A stretch of DNA of 64,000 nucleotides from Chryseobacterium sp. CH21 (GTDB lineage: Bacteria; Bacteroidota; Bacteroidia; Flavobacteriales; Weeksellaceae): contig NZ_QICI01000034.1 of NCBI RefSeq assembly GCF_004119445.1, positions 88,070-152,069 on the forward strand, given 5' to 3'. The position numbers and the translations under genes are program-made. Shown here piece by piece: positions 37,286-48,333 of the stretch (within the stretch, counting starts at the first letter, position 1; every line of letters begins with the position of its first letter). The notes beneath the pieces are model-generated. The model saw nothing but the letters and a program-made list of their open reading frames with translations, had not been told where the DNA came from and made no database searches.

Positions 37286-38253
37286 ATTTTGTTTTGGAAT
37301 TACGTCGCCAGCATTGATCAGATCGTTATTGAAACAAAGATAAGAGAAAGTTTATGGATAAAAATTAGAGTGTTGGTGGATTTTATTTTATTTCAGCAAA
37401 GTCATGAGAATTTGCGGAGACCGTGTATAACCGCTTACCAAAGAGGTTTCAGAGACCTATGGAAGCTGCCGGTGGGACTTTTTGAAGGGAGTACAGGGGG
37501 TTGCACAAGGGGGATAACCCCTTATGAAAGGAAGTCTGGCCATTAACACTAGTGTCTAATGACAATTACATAAGTGTCTGAGGGAAGTTCAGAAGTGACA
37601 AGAACTACTCCATAAAGTAGCTGAGAGGATTTAGTGAAATGGTTCTATACAATTACATAATGGGTACAGGCCGTTAAGAAAAGAGTCTGGGCATTTATAC
37701 AAGTGTCTGCCGCTAATTATATAAGTGTTTGCCGGGAGTTTGGAAGGGCCTGCACCCCCTTCATGAAGGGGGGGGAGGTGTTTTTATTAACTTTGAGTGA
37801 TTTTTTTGCGCAAAGTCGGGTGTCAGGTGCAAAACTTGGGAACTATGCAAAAAGTTTGGTGATCTGAAGAGAAAAAATGTTCTGTCCTTTCCATCCATAA
37901 GCTGTATTCTGTAGTTTTACAAAACGCAAAGGCAAGATGCGCAATTCCTTATTAATGAGGAGGCTAAGAAAGTGACAAAGTCGCTGATGAAGCTTTATGG
38001 GTATGCATGCGCTTAGAAAGAATCAACTTCTTGATTCCAACCTTTGCTCCCCTAAAATAATTCGCAAGAATAGTGAAAACTTTGCGTTACATTTATATGG
38101 GATAGGTATAAATATTCCAACCTCCCCAACTTTTGAAACTGATCCAAAGTCGGGAGAGTTTTCGCAGCGGGAGAACAGTAAATCCGAAACCGGAAGTTTC
38201 GGATTTATTTTTTTACATAAAGGCAGACTGCCTTTCGGGGCAGGTTTATATTT
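37286..38253. other. Gene-free 970-bp stretch with degenerate repeats
   Basis: No believable gene on either strand. Bases 37530-37740 hold several degenerate units of the kind ATTACATAAGTGTCTGNGGGA (near 37560, 37690, 37710). Bases 37440-37520 and 37740-37790 contain G- and C-rich inverted motifs. A terminal-inverted-repeat element lies at 37920-38092. A hairpin AAATCCGAAAC/GTTTCGGATTT at 38180-38205 could terminate transcription. Confidence 0.6.
37920..38092 (+). repeat. Dispersed element with AACGCAAAG inverted ends, copy 1
   Basis: Starts AAACGCAAAGG and ends CTTTGCGTT, so it has short terminal inverted repeats. The inner part (GAGGCTAAGAAAGTGACAAA, followed by an AGTCGCTGATGAAGC stretch and CCTTTGCTCCC) matches a reverse-oriented copy at 62925-63066. 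Length 173 bp; no coding frame. Confidence 0.75.
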
Positions 38254-38795
38254 TTATTTCAAATAAATTTTTTCAAGAAGTTCCACTGATTCTGCTTCAG
38301 TTAATGGTACTTTTTTATCGGTATTATTGGTGAGATTAAATGAAATCAGATTGTTATTTCTAACGGCATATAGCAAATAGGAAGTACGGTCCTTATGATC
38401 ATTCTGAGGCATGTTTTTTACAATAATTTTCCAGATAATATAATTTTTATCTTCGTTTCGTTTTATTTCGGAAACTTCAGCTTTCACTCCGGTTGAAGAG
38501 GCCCAGTAATCATATTCCCATTTGTAAAATGCATTCAGCAATTCTTTTTCTGTTAAGCCTTCTTTATAAAATTCAAATTTTTCAGGTTTTCTTACAGAAA
38601 TCAGCAAACTTATTTTTTCGTCTTTATTGCTTAAGTGAAATTGTCCGGATTGTTTAAGTTGGTTTTTATATTCCCATTTTCCAGGAATCTCAAATAATTC
38701 TCCATTGATTTGAAAGGAGTCTTCTTTTGTGCAAAAGAAGAGGTTGAAACCAGAAAAAGAATGAAGATGGAAAAAAGTTTAATGTTTAATTTCAT
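38254..38795 (-). CDS. Exported hypothetical protein, one frameshift
   Basis: Repaired at the T4 run 38725-38728, the frame starts MKLNIKLFSIFILFLVSTSS FAQ in style, a clear signal peptide. The mature part runs KEDSFQINGELFEIPGKWEY to SVELLEKIYLK, 180 residues in all. The mature half contains LLNAFYKWEYDYWASSTG and GLTEKE. No recognised family; likely periplasmic. Confidence 0.6.
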
Positions 38796-38895
38796 TTTGA
38801 TAACAGTATGTTGTGATAAATTTAGTTAGACCCAAATTTACATATTGTAATACTATAAATTATATACTATTATAATAATATTGTTTGAGCCATTT

Positions 38896-39420
38896 TTATT
38901 TTTTCCTTCTCCTTTCAAGAATAAGATACGCAGCATCCAGCATTTTAATCAGATGAATGTACGGGTTTATCATGTTCCTTTCCGGTAGATTATCATAGGT
39001 TCCCATTGAGAAATAAACCATCCCGGAAATAAAATAATCAAATTCTTTGATGCTGTACTCTTTGAATGCTTTCTTAAACACCAATAGAGGTTTTTGGTAT
39101 TCCTTCTCTGTAAGCAAGCCAAGAACCAACGGAGAGACTTCTTCCAACTGAGGATTGGCCACCAATTTCTTTTCCTTCAGTATGATAAGGTAGCCTGCTC
39201 GGATGAATGAACGCATCGCCTGATGAAAATGCTTGATGACGGACGGATCCTCTTTTATCCAGCTGTTTCTTTTAAGGGCATAGCTCATAATGCTGTTTAA
39301 AAGCTCTTTGGATGCTACAAGATCATTGAGTTGAAAAAATGTTTCCATCTGCTGTAAGCCGCAATGCTTCTTCCGGCCTTTCCCAAGCCGGGGTTGAAAG
39401 TCTGTTCTGTTTTTTTTCAT
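38896..39420 (-). CDS. Hypothetical protein, helical
   Basis: 174 residues, basic N-terminus (KKNRTDFQPRLGKGRKKH), then all-helical sequence including METFFQLNDLVASKELLNSI and FDYFISGMVYFSMGTYDNLP. No signal peptide or membrane helix. I do not recognise the family. It borders the accessory zone and has its own promoter space. Confidence 0.6.
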   Translation of the reverse strand: MKKNRTDFQPRLGKGRKKHCGLQQMETFFQLNDLVASKELLNSIMSYALKRNSWIKEDPSVIKHFHQAMRSFIRAGYLIILKEKKLVANPQLEEVSPLVLGLLTEKEYQKPLLVFKKAFKEYSIKEFDYFISGMVYFSMGTYDNLPERNMINPYIHLIKMLDAAYLILERRRKK

Positions 39421-39475
39421 GAGTGTGTATTTTTAATAATTTTTTTTAAATGATTAATTGGGGTAAAATTTTTTA

Positions 39476-39599
39476 AACCATTAAGAATTTTTAAGTCATT
39501 AAGAATAGTTAAGATCATAGCTGAAGCTATGTTTTTAGCGAGCTGCTTCATCCATCTTTGATGAATCTTATCTTATTCTCTTCATCTTCCTTAATGGTT
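39476..39599. repeat. MITE-like repeat with AACCATTAAG inverted ends
   Basis: About 124 bp, opening with AACCATTAAGAA and closing with TTCCTTAATGGTT, with further internal TTAAG/CTTAA symmetry and an inner hairpin ATCATAGCTGAAGCTATG. No ORF. It stands between the 174-residue hypothetical gene and the structured region. Confidence 0.65.
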
Positions 39600-39699
39600 A
39601 TATTTTTTTGTTTTTATTATACGATTTTACTGGCCGTAGAGGAAGAAGTCTGCCTTAACTTCCTGTCTATACAAGCCGAGTGAATATGATAGAATTTGT

Positions 39700-39970
39700 G
39701 TTTTTCTAAAAGCCCTAAAGCCGCAATGGATTGTATACCCCATTGTACCGTATCATGATACTTTATGTGGTAAAGCAGGCTTAGAAAAAGATGATTGTAG
39801 AAAAGCAGAACAGCATGAAAATAAAAACGGCATGAGACTCTACAATATCCGACTTGAGGTACTGGTATACCTGTACACAGATAAGAGAGCTCACGCCTAG
39901 GTCGTGAGCCTTTTACTTATCCTCTCGTGTACTTTTAAATTACCAGTTTTCAAGTCGAGATTCTAAGCAA
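39700..39970 (+). ncRNA. Candidate structured RNA with a 110-nt hairpin
   Basis: Bases 39850-39957 form a long imperfect stem-loop. CGACTTGA pairs with TCAAGTCG, TACTGGTA with TACCAG, GTACAC with GTGTAC, GATAAG with CTTATC, and GCTCACG with CGTGAGC at the tip. An outer pairing GCTTAGA (39779) with TCTAAGC (39962) may close it. Shorter hairpins precede it: CAATGG/CCATTG near 39724 and the palindrome GTATCATGATAC at 39750. No reading frame spans it. A stable RNA, an operator-like cruciform, or a relic of a mobile element are all possible. Strand is a guess. Confidence 0.5.
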
Positions 39971-40111
39971 TAGCTTCTATATTTCTTTGAAGTATCGCAA
40001 AATTACTCTAATGAGTAATCTTTTCCAAATATAAGAAATTTTCATTTTGTTACAAGTACTTATAACAAAAATTGTAAAAAAAATTACGCCCTTTGTATAA
40101 AGTGTTAATAA

Positions 40112-40345
40112 ATGGACGTTTTACAAGATGAAATACTAAAAAGATTTGGAGAACATGTCAAAGGTTTAAGGCTTAAATCTGGTCTTACACAAGATGATGT
40201 TGTTTTAAATAGTTCCAAAATTACTAAAGGTACAGTAAGCGATATAGAAAATGGGAAAAGAAACTTTGCATTTACTACATTAATTGATTTGGCTAAAGGT
40301 CTAAATGTATCACCTAAAGATTTATTGGATTTTAAAATTGATTAG
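40112..40345 (+). CDS. XRE-family HTH regulator
   Basis: 77 residues with a single Cro/CI-type helix-turn-helix: HVKGLRLKSGLTQDDVVLNS, KGTVSDIENGKRNFAFTTLI, and LAKGLNVSPKDLLDFK. No other domain. It lies alone, convergent with the HD-Hsp90 gene and behind the long hairpin region. Phage-, plasmid- and defence-linked regulators of this size are common, but its target is unknown. Confidence 0.88.
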   Translation: MDVLQDEILKRFGEHVKGLRLKSGLTQDDVVLNSSKITKGTVSDIENGKRNFAFTTLIDLAKGLNVSPKDLLDFKID

Positions 40346-40375
40346 AAATCCTAGATTTGTCATTAATTAGAATAA

Positions 40376-40414
40376 AACAATCTCCGAAGTCTGATGACTT
40401 CGGAGATTGTTTTA
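40376..40414. terminator. Terminator between the XRE and HD-Hsp90 genes
   Basis: Perfect stem ACAATCTCCGAAGTC / GACTTCGGAGATTGT with a four-base loop, followed by TTTTATTTTTT on the plus strand and AT-rich DNA on the minus side. It can stop transcription from both converging genes. Confidence 0.9.
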
Positions 40415-40456
40415 TTTTTTACGTAAAGTCAGATAATTTACGCATCAGGATTACTA

Positions 40457-43355
40457 TTAATCGTTCTGAGATTGTCCAAATTCTAATATAAAGTTTTTAT
40501 AATTTTCGATTATCTCTTTTTTTGTAGTAGTAGGATCATACCGATTTTCAAAAACCCAATTATATAACTTATCGTTTAAAATGATTGATGATTCATATTT
40601 ACTTTCATAATTGCCTGTTTCTGCAACAACAAATGGAGAAACCATTTTAGGATATTTAAATTCTATAAAATGGTCTAAGTTAAAATGATAGACATATCCA
40701 ATATATGCTTCATCTTTTAATCTTAATTTTGAATATTTTTTTAAACATGGTATAATTTTTCGAGAAGAGCGATTCCAACTTTTTGATTTTTCCAAAACTT
40801 CAATATATTTTTCTTCTGAAATGAAATCACCCTCATTAGGCTCAAGGCTAAATTCAACAAATTTTAGGTTTCCATTTTCATCATATTCAAAATTAATAAG
40901 TCTTGTGATTTTATCTTCTATTTTAGAAAAAATGAATTGTGAAATTGAAGAATTGACAGTATGGTTACTAGTATTTATTATGAAATTACCATTTTCGAAA
41001 GAAAAAGAATCTCCTCTTCTTAAATGATTATTTGTATAATAACTAATTTTTATAGATTTAATACTATTAATTAAATGATCTATTTCTATTTCCTTGTTGT
41101 TTTCTAAAGATAATTTATATTTTTTCCAATAAGAATAATTTGATAGGTCAAGTGGATGTAGCGATTTAAAATCATTTTTATAATATTCTAAAAACAAACT
41201 TCCTATTTGTTTATCAATATCATTTTCAAATAAAGAGGAAAAATTTTTAATGATTATAATAAATAAGCTTTCCAAAATCTGTGTATATAATTTATCTTCA
41301 CATTCAGATTTTATCTTATTTCTATTAAGTGCTAATATTTCAGAAGCCTTTTCCTTATGAATATTTACTTCAACTGCTAAAAATGCTAATGGATAAAAAC
41401 TATTTTTTACAAATTGATTTTTATAATAACTATTAACATGTTTATTATTATTAATATTTTGATATATATTTAGTTCTAGAGAATTTGTATGTTCAAAATA
41501 ACTAAAGTAACAATTTTCTTTTGAGCTAAATTCAAAATTTTCATTATTAATAAATAATTTTAGTGGTATACTTGAAGCATTTTCAAAATCTAAAATTTCA
41601 TCAATTATCATCCCTAAACTTATGTCTAAAGATTCGTGGGAAAAAGGATCAAAATTGTGTGCAATCCGAATTGCATTCTTTTGGTCTTGTTTGATTGACC
41701 ATGCCGAAGGAATTGCTTCTGTTTTGTATTTAATTGATAACTTTACTCCTGGCTTAATACTATGATCAGTTTTCTTTTTTGAATTAAAATGGCACCATCT
41801 TTTATGCTGTTAGTACTATTTAATTCAATATTTTGAAATTCTTCATTAAAAAAACTTTTTGTTTCAATTTTAACTTCATCTGTTAGTAAAAAAATACTTT
41901 GAAAGCCAATACCAAAAATACCAGAAGGACGCAACCATTCTGGCATTTCCTCAATAATATTTATTTTTTTTCTATTTTTAGAAGAACTTCCTGTTTTTAT
42001 CAAAAATTTTAAATCATCGGAAGAGATACCAATACCATTATCTTTTACAATTATTTCCCATTCCTTGAAAGTTCCGGACTGTTCTTTTCATTAATGAAAA
42101 TCTCGATAGGAAATTTTTTAACAATTTCTAGAAATTCCTTATCTTGGGGGGCATTGAAACTGAATTTTTCTTTATACTCTAACCAAATCCTTAAAAGAGT
42201 TGAGTCTACTGCATTTTGGAGAATTTCTCTAAATGATTGATATGAATGTTCATATAAACCCGCTCCTTGAAGTAATGATAGTGCTTTGTCCGTATCGACT
42301 GTGAATTTAGGTTTTTGTTTACCATCTAAATAATCGTAATTTATTAATTCAACTTTTAAATCTCCAATTGTTGGAAGATAACCAAATCCTTTAAAGGGAA
42401 CAATATTATTCCAATTAATCATTTGTTTACTTATTTCACTATCTAGATAATTAAACCAATGTTGAGTAATATTGGCTGTATCATAATCATTACATTTTGC
42501 AACTACATCAATTCTTTCGTTGTCCACTCGAAAGGATTCTATTGAAAGATGTTTAGATTTATGATTTATTGTATCTATTGGAATTTTGCTTAATGTTCTT
42601 AACATAACTTCAGAAAACCTGTTATTATCTAAATCCAATAAGTCTCCTATTCTCAATAAACAAGCAATAAATCTAGGATGTGCATCTTCAACATCGATAC
42701 CAACTTCGCAAAAGGGTAATTTCATTACATCATCAAAATCTTTTGTATGTGCCGAACAAATTTCTGCTAAAATTTTAAAAATTCTATTAGGAATTACACC
42801 TCTAGGTGTTGTTAAAGATAGCTCTGAAGTTGGATTCAAAATTATTTCTTTTGATCTTTCAGAATGTTTTCTTCTAAAGAATTCTGCTAAAATGAATTTT
42901 ATTCCATCATGAAAATCTAAACTTAATTCATTATGTTTATATTTAATAGTCTTACCTTCAATATCAAATTTGATTGCAAATTCATACAATCCATTTTTAG
43001 GATCATCTTGTAAGCTTTTAAAAAAATCAATAAATTCATTGGAGTGTAAGGCTTCAATTAATTTTTCACTTGAAACCACCATTCCAATATCATGTGTATA
43101 ACTAGCCTCTAAAATCAACCAAATATCTATAGCTGATAATTTTTCTATATTTTGAAAACCAATTACTCTTATTATGTTGTTAATTATTGTTTCCGAATGT
43201 GTTACATCGTGTAAGCTGTAATGAGGAAACAAATTAGAAACTGCATTTAAGGCAGTAGGAATAACTTTTTTATCATAATTCCATTGTGCAAATAGAATTT
43301 CGCTTTGCTTACCTTGTGTTTTTGTATATAATAAATTTTCAAGCTCTTTTATCAT
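40457..43355 (-). CDS. Large HD-domain plus Hsp90-like (GHKL) ATPase, two frameshifts
   Basis: Repaired at T4 42085-42088 and T6 41775-41780, this is one protein of 966 residues. Residues about 45-250 form an HD phosphohydrolase-like domain (SLHDVTHSETII, YTHDIGM with H88-D89, SAHTKDF, CLLRIGDLLDLDNNRF). Residues about 360-500 form a GHKL ATPase with the Hsp90-type order: N-box FREILQNAVDST (E377, N381), VKDNGIGIS, and the lid GIFGIGFQS followed by FLLTDEVKI. The remaining 450 residues have no named domain. It is not HtpG: that protein lacks an HD domain and has a different C-terminal part. A/T content is higher than in flanking genes, suggesting recent transfer. A stress or defence role is inference only. 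Confidence 0.8.
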
Positions 43356-43660
43356 GGTTATAATTTCTTTAAAAATATAAAATTTAGGTTTATAAAAAAA
43401 GTAATAAAATTAGATTGAACATGGAGTTTTGAAGTGAATTTTATCCTTGTCTTTATGTTCTATTTAAATGAATTACAAATCACATTTAATTTACCTGCTG
43501 TGATCAAAAATGAGAGGTTGTTCGTATAATATGTATGTAGAAGATTTGACTTATTTCATAGTGTTTTAAGAATATCATTCCTAGTTGTGGACTTTTATGA
43601 TTTAGATTAGTTATATTTTTATACCTTTCTAAATTAAGATTACTAACTCATATTCTATTA
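43356..43660. other. AT-rich stretch without a gene
   Basis: No frame of note. It lies between the HD-Hsp90 start and the groEL 3' duplicate and probably includes the HD-Hsp90 promoter, though I cannot mark a clear box. Confidence 0.5.
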
Positions 43661-43680
43661 TGGGAAACCATAAAATAAAA

Positions 43681-43706
43681 AACCGCCCTACAAAAGCAGA
43701 GCGGTT
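43681..43706 (-). terminator. groEL-type terminator, duplicated copy 1
   Basis: AACCGCCCTAC / GCAGAGCGGTT inverted repeat with an A-tract before it, the counterpart of the groEL terminator at 45856. It now stands behind the 43861-44546 gene. Confidence 0.75.
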
Positions 43707-43736
43707 AGTATATTAATTTGCCTCGGTCGCTGACCG

Positions 43737-43852
43737 TTACATCATTCCTGGCATTCCACCACCCATTGGCATAGCTGGCTCAGCGCTCTTCACTTCAGTG
43801 ATTACACATTCAGTTGTAAGAAGCATTCCAGATACAGAAGCTGCGTTTTCAA
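43737..43852 (-). pseudogene. groEL C-terminal fragment (duplicate)
   Basis: Encodes the groEL ending [20 protein letters not shown] and the tail [12 protein letters not shown] with its stop, with few synonymous differences from the intact gene at 45913. There is no start or promoter of its own. It is a by-product of whatever inserted the two cassettes behind groEL. Confidence 0.88.
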
Positions 43853-43860
43853 ATCTACTT

Positions 43861-44546
43861 TCAATGTAAGATAATATCTTTTGTAAGAGTTATTGAACTT
43901 TTTCTAATAAAGTTTCCATTATGAGCATCATAATGGAAATAGTTGAGGATATTTCCTTTTTGATCATCATAAAAGCTTATTGTATATATCCATTTATTTG
44001 TTTTTGGGTCAATAGATATTTTAATGTCACAAAAATTATTGTCACTGAATAGATTCTTTTGATAACGGGTATTGAGCTTTGCTGCAATATCTCTTATGCT
44101 TATAAGTTTAATTTTCTTATTAATGAATTCTGGTCTGTCGTCATACAGAAGATCCATATCTTCCTCTTTTAATAATTTTCCCTGTGCGTTATATTCCTTC
44201 CAAATACCGGTAGGAAAATGTCTGCCTAAGTTTTCTTGTTTATAATTTAATTGTAAGTTTTTAAAATAAGAATATATAGACCAATAGGAACCTTTGGTTA
44301 TTTGTAAAAAGCCTTCTCCTTTTTTACTGTAGCTCATGATAACGTTTGTTCCATCCTTCCTATCATAAAAAATACTCTCTTCCTGCACTGTCTGTGATGT
44401 ATTTTTTCAGGGTGGGCAATTAAAGAATCTCTGATTCTCTTGTATGTAATGGTATCAAATTTATTTTCGTTTTTAAAAGGAAAATACTGAGAATGAAAAG
44501 GATTGTATATCAAGAAAAGAATAAAGATTAATATACTTTTTATCAT
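43861..44546 (-). CDS. Exported hypothetical protein, cassette A, one frameshift
   Basis: Signal peptide [20 protein letters not shown]. One base in the T6 run at 44402-44407 joins [20 protein letters not shown] and gives 228 residues. The middle ([20 protein letters not shown]) has the GxWxxYxxxGxL pattern of MORN-like repeats. It sits between groEL terminator copies 1 and 3, like a movable cassette. Function unknown. Confidence 0.6.
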
Positions 44547-44570
44547 GAATAGTTTTATAGTAAAAATACA

Positions 44571-44616
44571 AAAAAACGCTCTACAAAAAGTAGAACGGGT
44601 AGTATATTAATTTGCC
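44571..44616 (-). terminator. groEL-type terminator, partial copy 3
   Basis: CGCTCTAC / GTAGAACG stem plus the trailer TAGTATATTAATTTGCC, matching the groEL terminator region for about 45 bp and then diverging. It lies between cassette A and cassette B and terminates the latter. Confidence 0.75.
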
Positions 44617-44899
44617 ACTCCGCTACTACGTGAACTCTGCCTTTTTATTTTAACCTTACTTACAGGTTCCAAAATATCTTTTTTACGGTTCTAAACCCCT
44701 CCGAAGCTGTATAAAACTCCTCTGTTGGGGTTCACCAACCGGAAATTTGGTGTTGCAAGCCTATCAACCGAACCTGAAGACCCCAAAGGAGTATCTCGGA
44801 ACGCCAAAATAGTATTTCAAGACCTCGGTCGAGATATCTGAAACCTCAAAGGATGGGTTTAGGAGACATATTTTGCAAATGCGATGTTTGCAGAAATAT
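44617..44899. other. Non-coding degenerate repeat stretch
   Basis: No gene. It contains ACCCCTCCGAAGCTG, GGTTCACCAACC and several AACCTC/GACCTC motifs that resemble text at 8400-8570 and 37440-37480. Confidence 0.45.
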
Positions 44900-45694
44900 T
44901 TATTTGTATTTTATTTTGTGATTTAATTCAATGGGATTATTTTCTTGTAAAATATCATTTTGCATTTCTTTATTCTTTATTGAAATATCCATAATATTAC
45001 CTTTCGGGTCGGTAAATGTAACTGTTTTTCCCATTAATAATTTTGCATTTACATCATATGGATCATTAAAATGTGATTTTGCAAGTGTTTCATATTTTTT
45101 CCAATCAATTTTTATTGCTTTTGTGCGTGCGTCAAAAATATTCCCGCCTTTTTTGACTTCTATCAAATTAAATGAATATTCATTGTTTGAATCTTGAATA
45201 GAAACAATCAACCCAGGTAAACCATTGAAAATATATGGTCCATCTGCAAAAGGTAATTCTGTAGTAAACCAGGCAATCCAGTTTCTTCCTCCATAATTTG
45301 TTTCTGCTTTTTGAGATTTATATTTTCCAATTATTTTTTGTTCGGAAGTTATTTTCCAATTTAATATTTCGTCAATTGGAAGAAGATAATCTGTTCCCAA
45401 ATAAGTTATTACTTTTTCAATTTTTTTTTGACTTAGATTCTTTTTGACATAGAATTGATTTTCAACACCCATTTTATACCTTCCGTTTCCATTATTCAAC
45501 TTTATTGAATCTGATTTTTTGTCTTGCGAATCTCTAAAAATTGAAGTATTATTTTTTATATCCAAAATCATATTCTCGGAAAAAACATCATCTGGTTTTT
45601 CTGAATTCAGTTTGTATTTTGTTTCGTAAATAAAACTTATTTTTTGCGAGAAGCAAAATGTAGAAATTCCAAGAAAAAATATAATAAATTTCAT
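44900..45694 (-). CDS. GLPGLI-family exported protein, cassette B
   Basis: From MKFIIFFLGISTFCFSQ (signal peptide; a longer frame reaches 45730) about 264 residues. It holds the naming motif FNGLPGLIVSIQD and the preceding AWFTTELPFADGPYIFNG stretch, which define the Bacteroidetes GLPGLI family. Family members are secreted and of unknown function; some are linked to peptide or protein maturation. Inserted between groEL and terminator copy 3. Confidence 0.88.
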   Translation of the reverse strand: MKFIIFFLGISTFCFSQKISFIYETKYKLNSEKPDDVFSENMILDIKNNTSIFRDSQDKKSDSIKLNNGNGRYKMGVENQFYVKKNLSQKKIEKVITYLGTDYLLPIDEILNWKITSEQKIIGKYKSQKAETNYGGRNWIAWFTTELPFADGPYIFNGLPGLIVSIQDSNNEYSFNLIEVKKGGNIFDARTKAIKIDWKKYETLAKSHFNDPYDVNAKLLMGKTVTFTDPKGNIMDISIKNKEMQNDILQENNPIELNHKIKYK

Positions 45695-45833
45695 TTGTGA
45701 CGAGTGTTTGTTTAAAATTTCTGGTAACATCCAAATTTACGCATTGCACCAATATGCAATGTATAAAATTGCGATAGTGCTGTTTGGATTATCTATATTA
45801 TCTAAAATCTAAATATACTATTTTTCTTCACAG

Positions 45834-47580
<1,747 letters not shown>

Positions 47581-47593
47581 TTACCTTTAGCAA

Positions 47594-47953
47594 TTAATTA
47601 TTATTTAATAATTTTTTTCTGAGTTGTATAAGTTTTTGTCTGATTAAATTCAGGGTCACATTAATTGTTGCTATTTTATCTTCAGAAGTAAATCCCAAAT
47701 CACAAGATAGTAAGAGAAGATATTCAGTTTCGTTTGTTGAACCTATACTTATTTCTAAAAATCTTGCGAATTCTTTGTCTGTAGATCTTCCACAACCTTC
47801 TGCGATATTGGTAGGAATAGAAACTGCTGCTCTTCTTATTTGAGAAGTAAGGCCAAAAAGTTCAGATTTAGGAAAATTTTCAGAAATAATATAAATTTCT
47901 TTTACCAGTTTATGAGAAATTTTCCAGATATCATATTTTTTGTAGTCTCTCAT
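47594..47953 (-). CDS. Four-helix bundle protein (S23-like) between groES and groEL
   Basis: 119 residues with the TIGR02436 pattern: YDIWKISHKLVKEIYIISEN, LTSQIRRAAVSIPTNIAEG and EYLLLLSCDL. Relatives are encoded in the intervening sequences of 23S rRNA genes and as scattered stand-alone copies. It is bordered by short GCTTA-type repeats (47545-47580 and 47951-47979), which suggests that it came in as a small mobile unit. Function unknown. Confidence 0.88.
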   Translation of the reverse strand: MRDYKKYDIWKISHKLVKEIYIISENFPKSELFGLTSQIRRAAVSIPTNIAEGCGRSTDKEFARFLEISIGSTNETEYLLLLSCDLGFTSEDKIATINVTLNLIRQKLIQLRKKLLNNN

Positions 47954-47986
47954 TGCCTACTGCTTATAGCTTAATGCTTACTGCTT

Positions 47987-48265
47987 TTACCCAATAATTC
48001 CTAATAAATCAGCTTCTCTTACGATTAAGTAATCTTTACCTTCCAACTTCAATTCAGCACCTGAATATTTTCCATAAAGAACTTTGTCACCTACCTGAAC
48101 AGTTGTAGGCTCATCCTTTTTACCAGGACCTACTGCTACTACAGTACCTTCTTGCGGCTTTTCCTTTGCAGTGTCCGGGATAATAATTCCTGAAGCTGTT
48201 TTAGTTTCTGCAGCGATAGGCTCTACTAGAACTCTGTCTGCTAATGGTTTAAAGTTTACTGACAT
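47987..48265 (-). CDS. groES: Co-chaperonin GroES (10 kDa)
   Basis: 92 residues; caps the GroEL ring. [20 protein letters not shown], the mobile loop [16 protein letters not shown] and the end [13 protein letters not shown] are diagnostic. First gene of the groESL transcript. Confidence 0.98.
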   Translation of the reverse strand: MSVNFKPLADRVLVEPIAAETKTASGIIIPDTAKEKPQEGTVVAVGPGKKDEPTTVQVGDKVLYGKYSGAELKLEGKDYLIVREADLLGIIG

Positions 48266-48314
48266 AATATGTTTATTTATTAATTATTTCTGCATTGTAT
48301 TTCTCTAAATGTAT

Positions 48315-48333
48315 GCCACGAGACGTCGGTGGC
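48315..48333 (-). promoter_or_regulatory. Inverted repeat upstream of groES, possible operator
   Basis: GCCAC-N9-GTGGC about 50 bases before the groES ATG. The spacing equals that of the HrcA CIRCE element, but the half-sites differ from it. It may be a heat-shock operator of this group or a chance hairpin. Confidence 0.35.

Larger units (their letters stand above)
43663..43852 (-). repeat. Direct repeat of the groEL 3' end and terminator, left copy
   Basis: About 190 bp nearly identical to 45834-46028, covering the groEL terminator, the trailer GCCTCGGTCGCTGACCG and the last 38-40 codons of groEL. The match ends abruptly at 43852, where the 228-residue exported-protein cassette begins. It contains the groEL fragment listed separately. 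Confidence 0.88.

Noticed and set aside
39700..39970. Retron msr-msd RNA reading of the long hairpin
   Set aside because: The short-hairpins-then-long-hairpin layout is suggestive, but no reverse transcriptase gene exists in the window and I cannot define the paired a1/a2 ends or the branching G.
40457..43355. Three separate genes, one of them HtpG
   Set aside because: The three frames join without loss after two single-base repairs; the HD domain and the absence of the HtpG C-terminal pattern rule out HtpG.
693..44407. Programmed ribosomal frameshifting as the cause of split genes
   Set aside because: Twenty events in unrelated genes, all repairable by one added base in a homopolymer and none with a slippery site plus pseudoknot in common, point to base-calling error.
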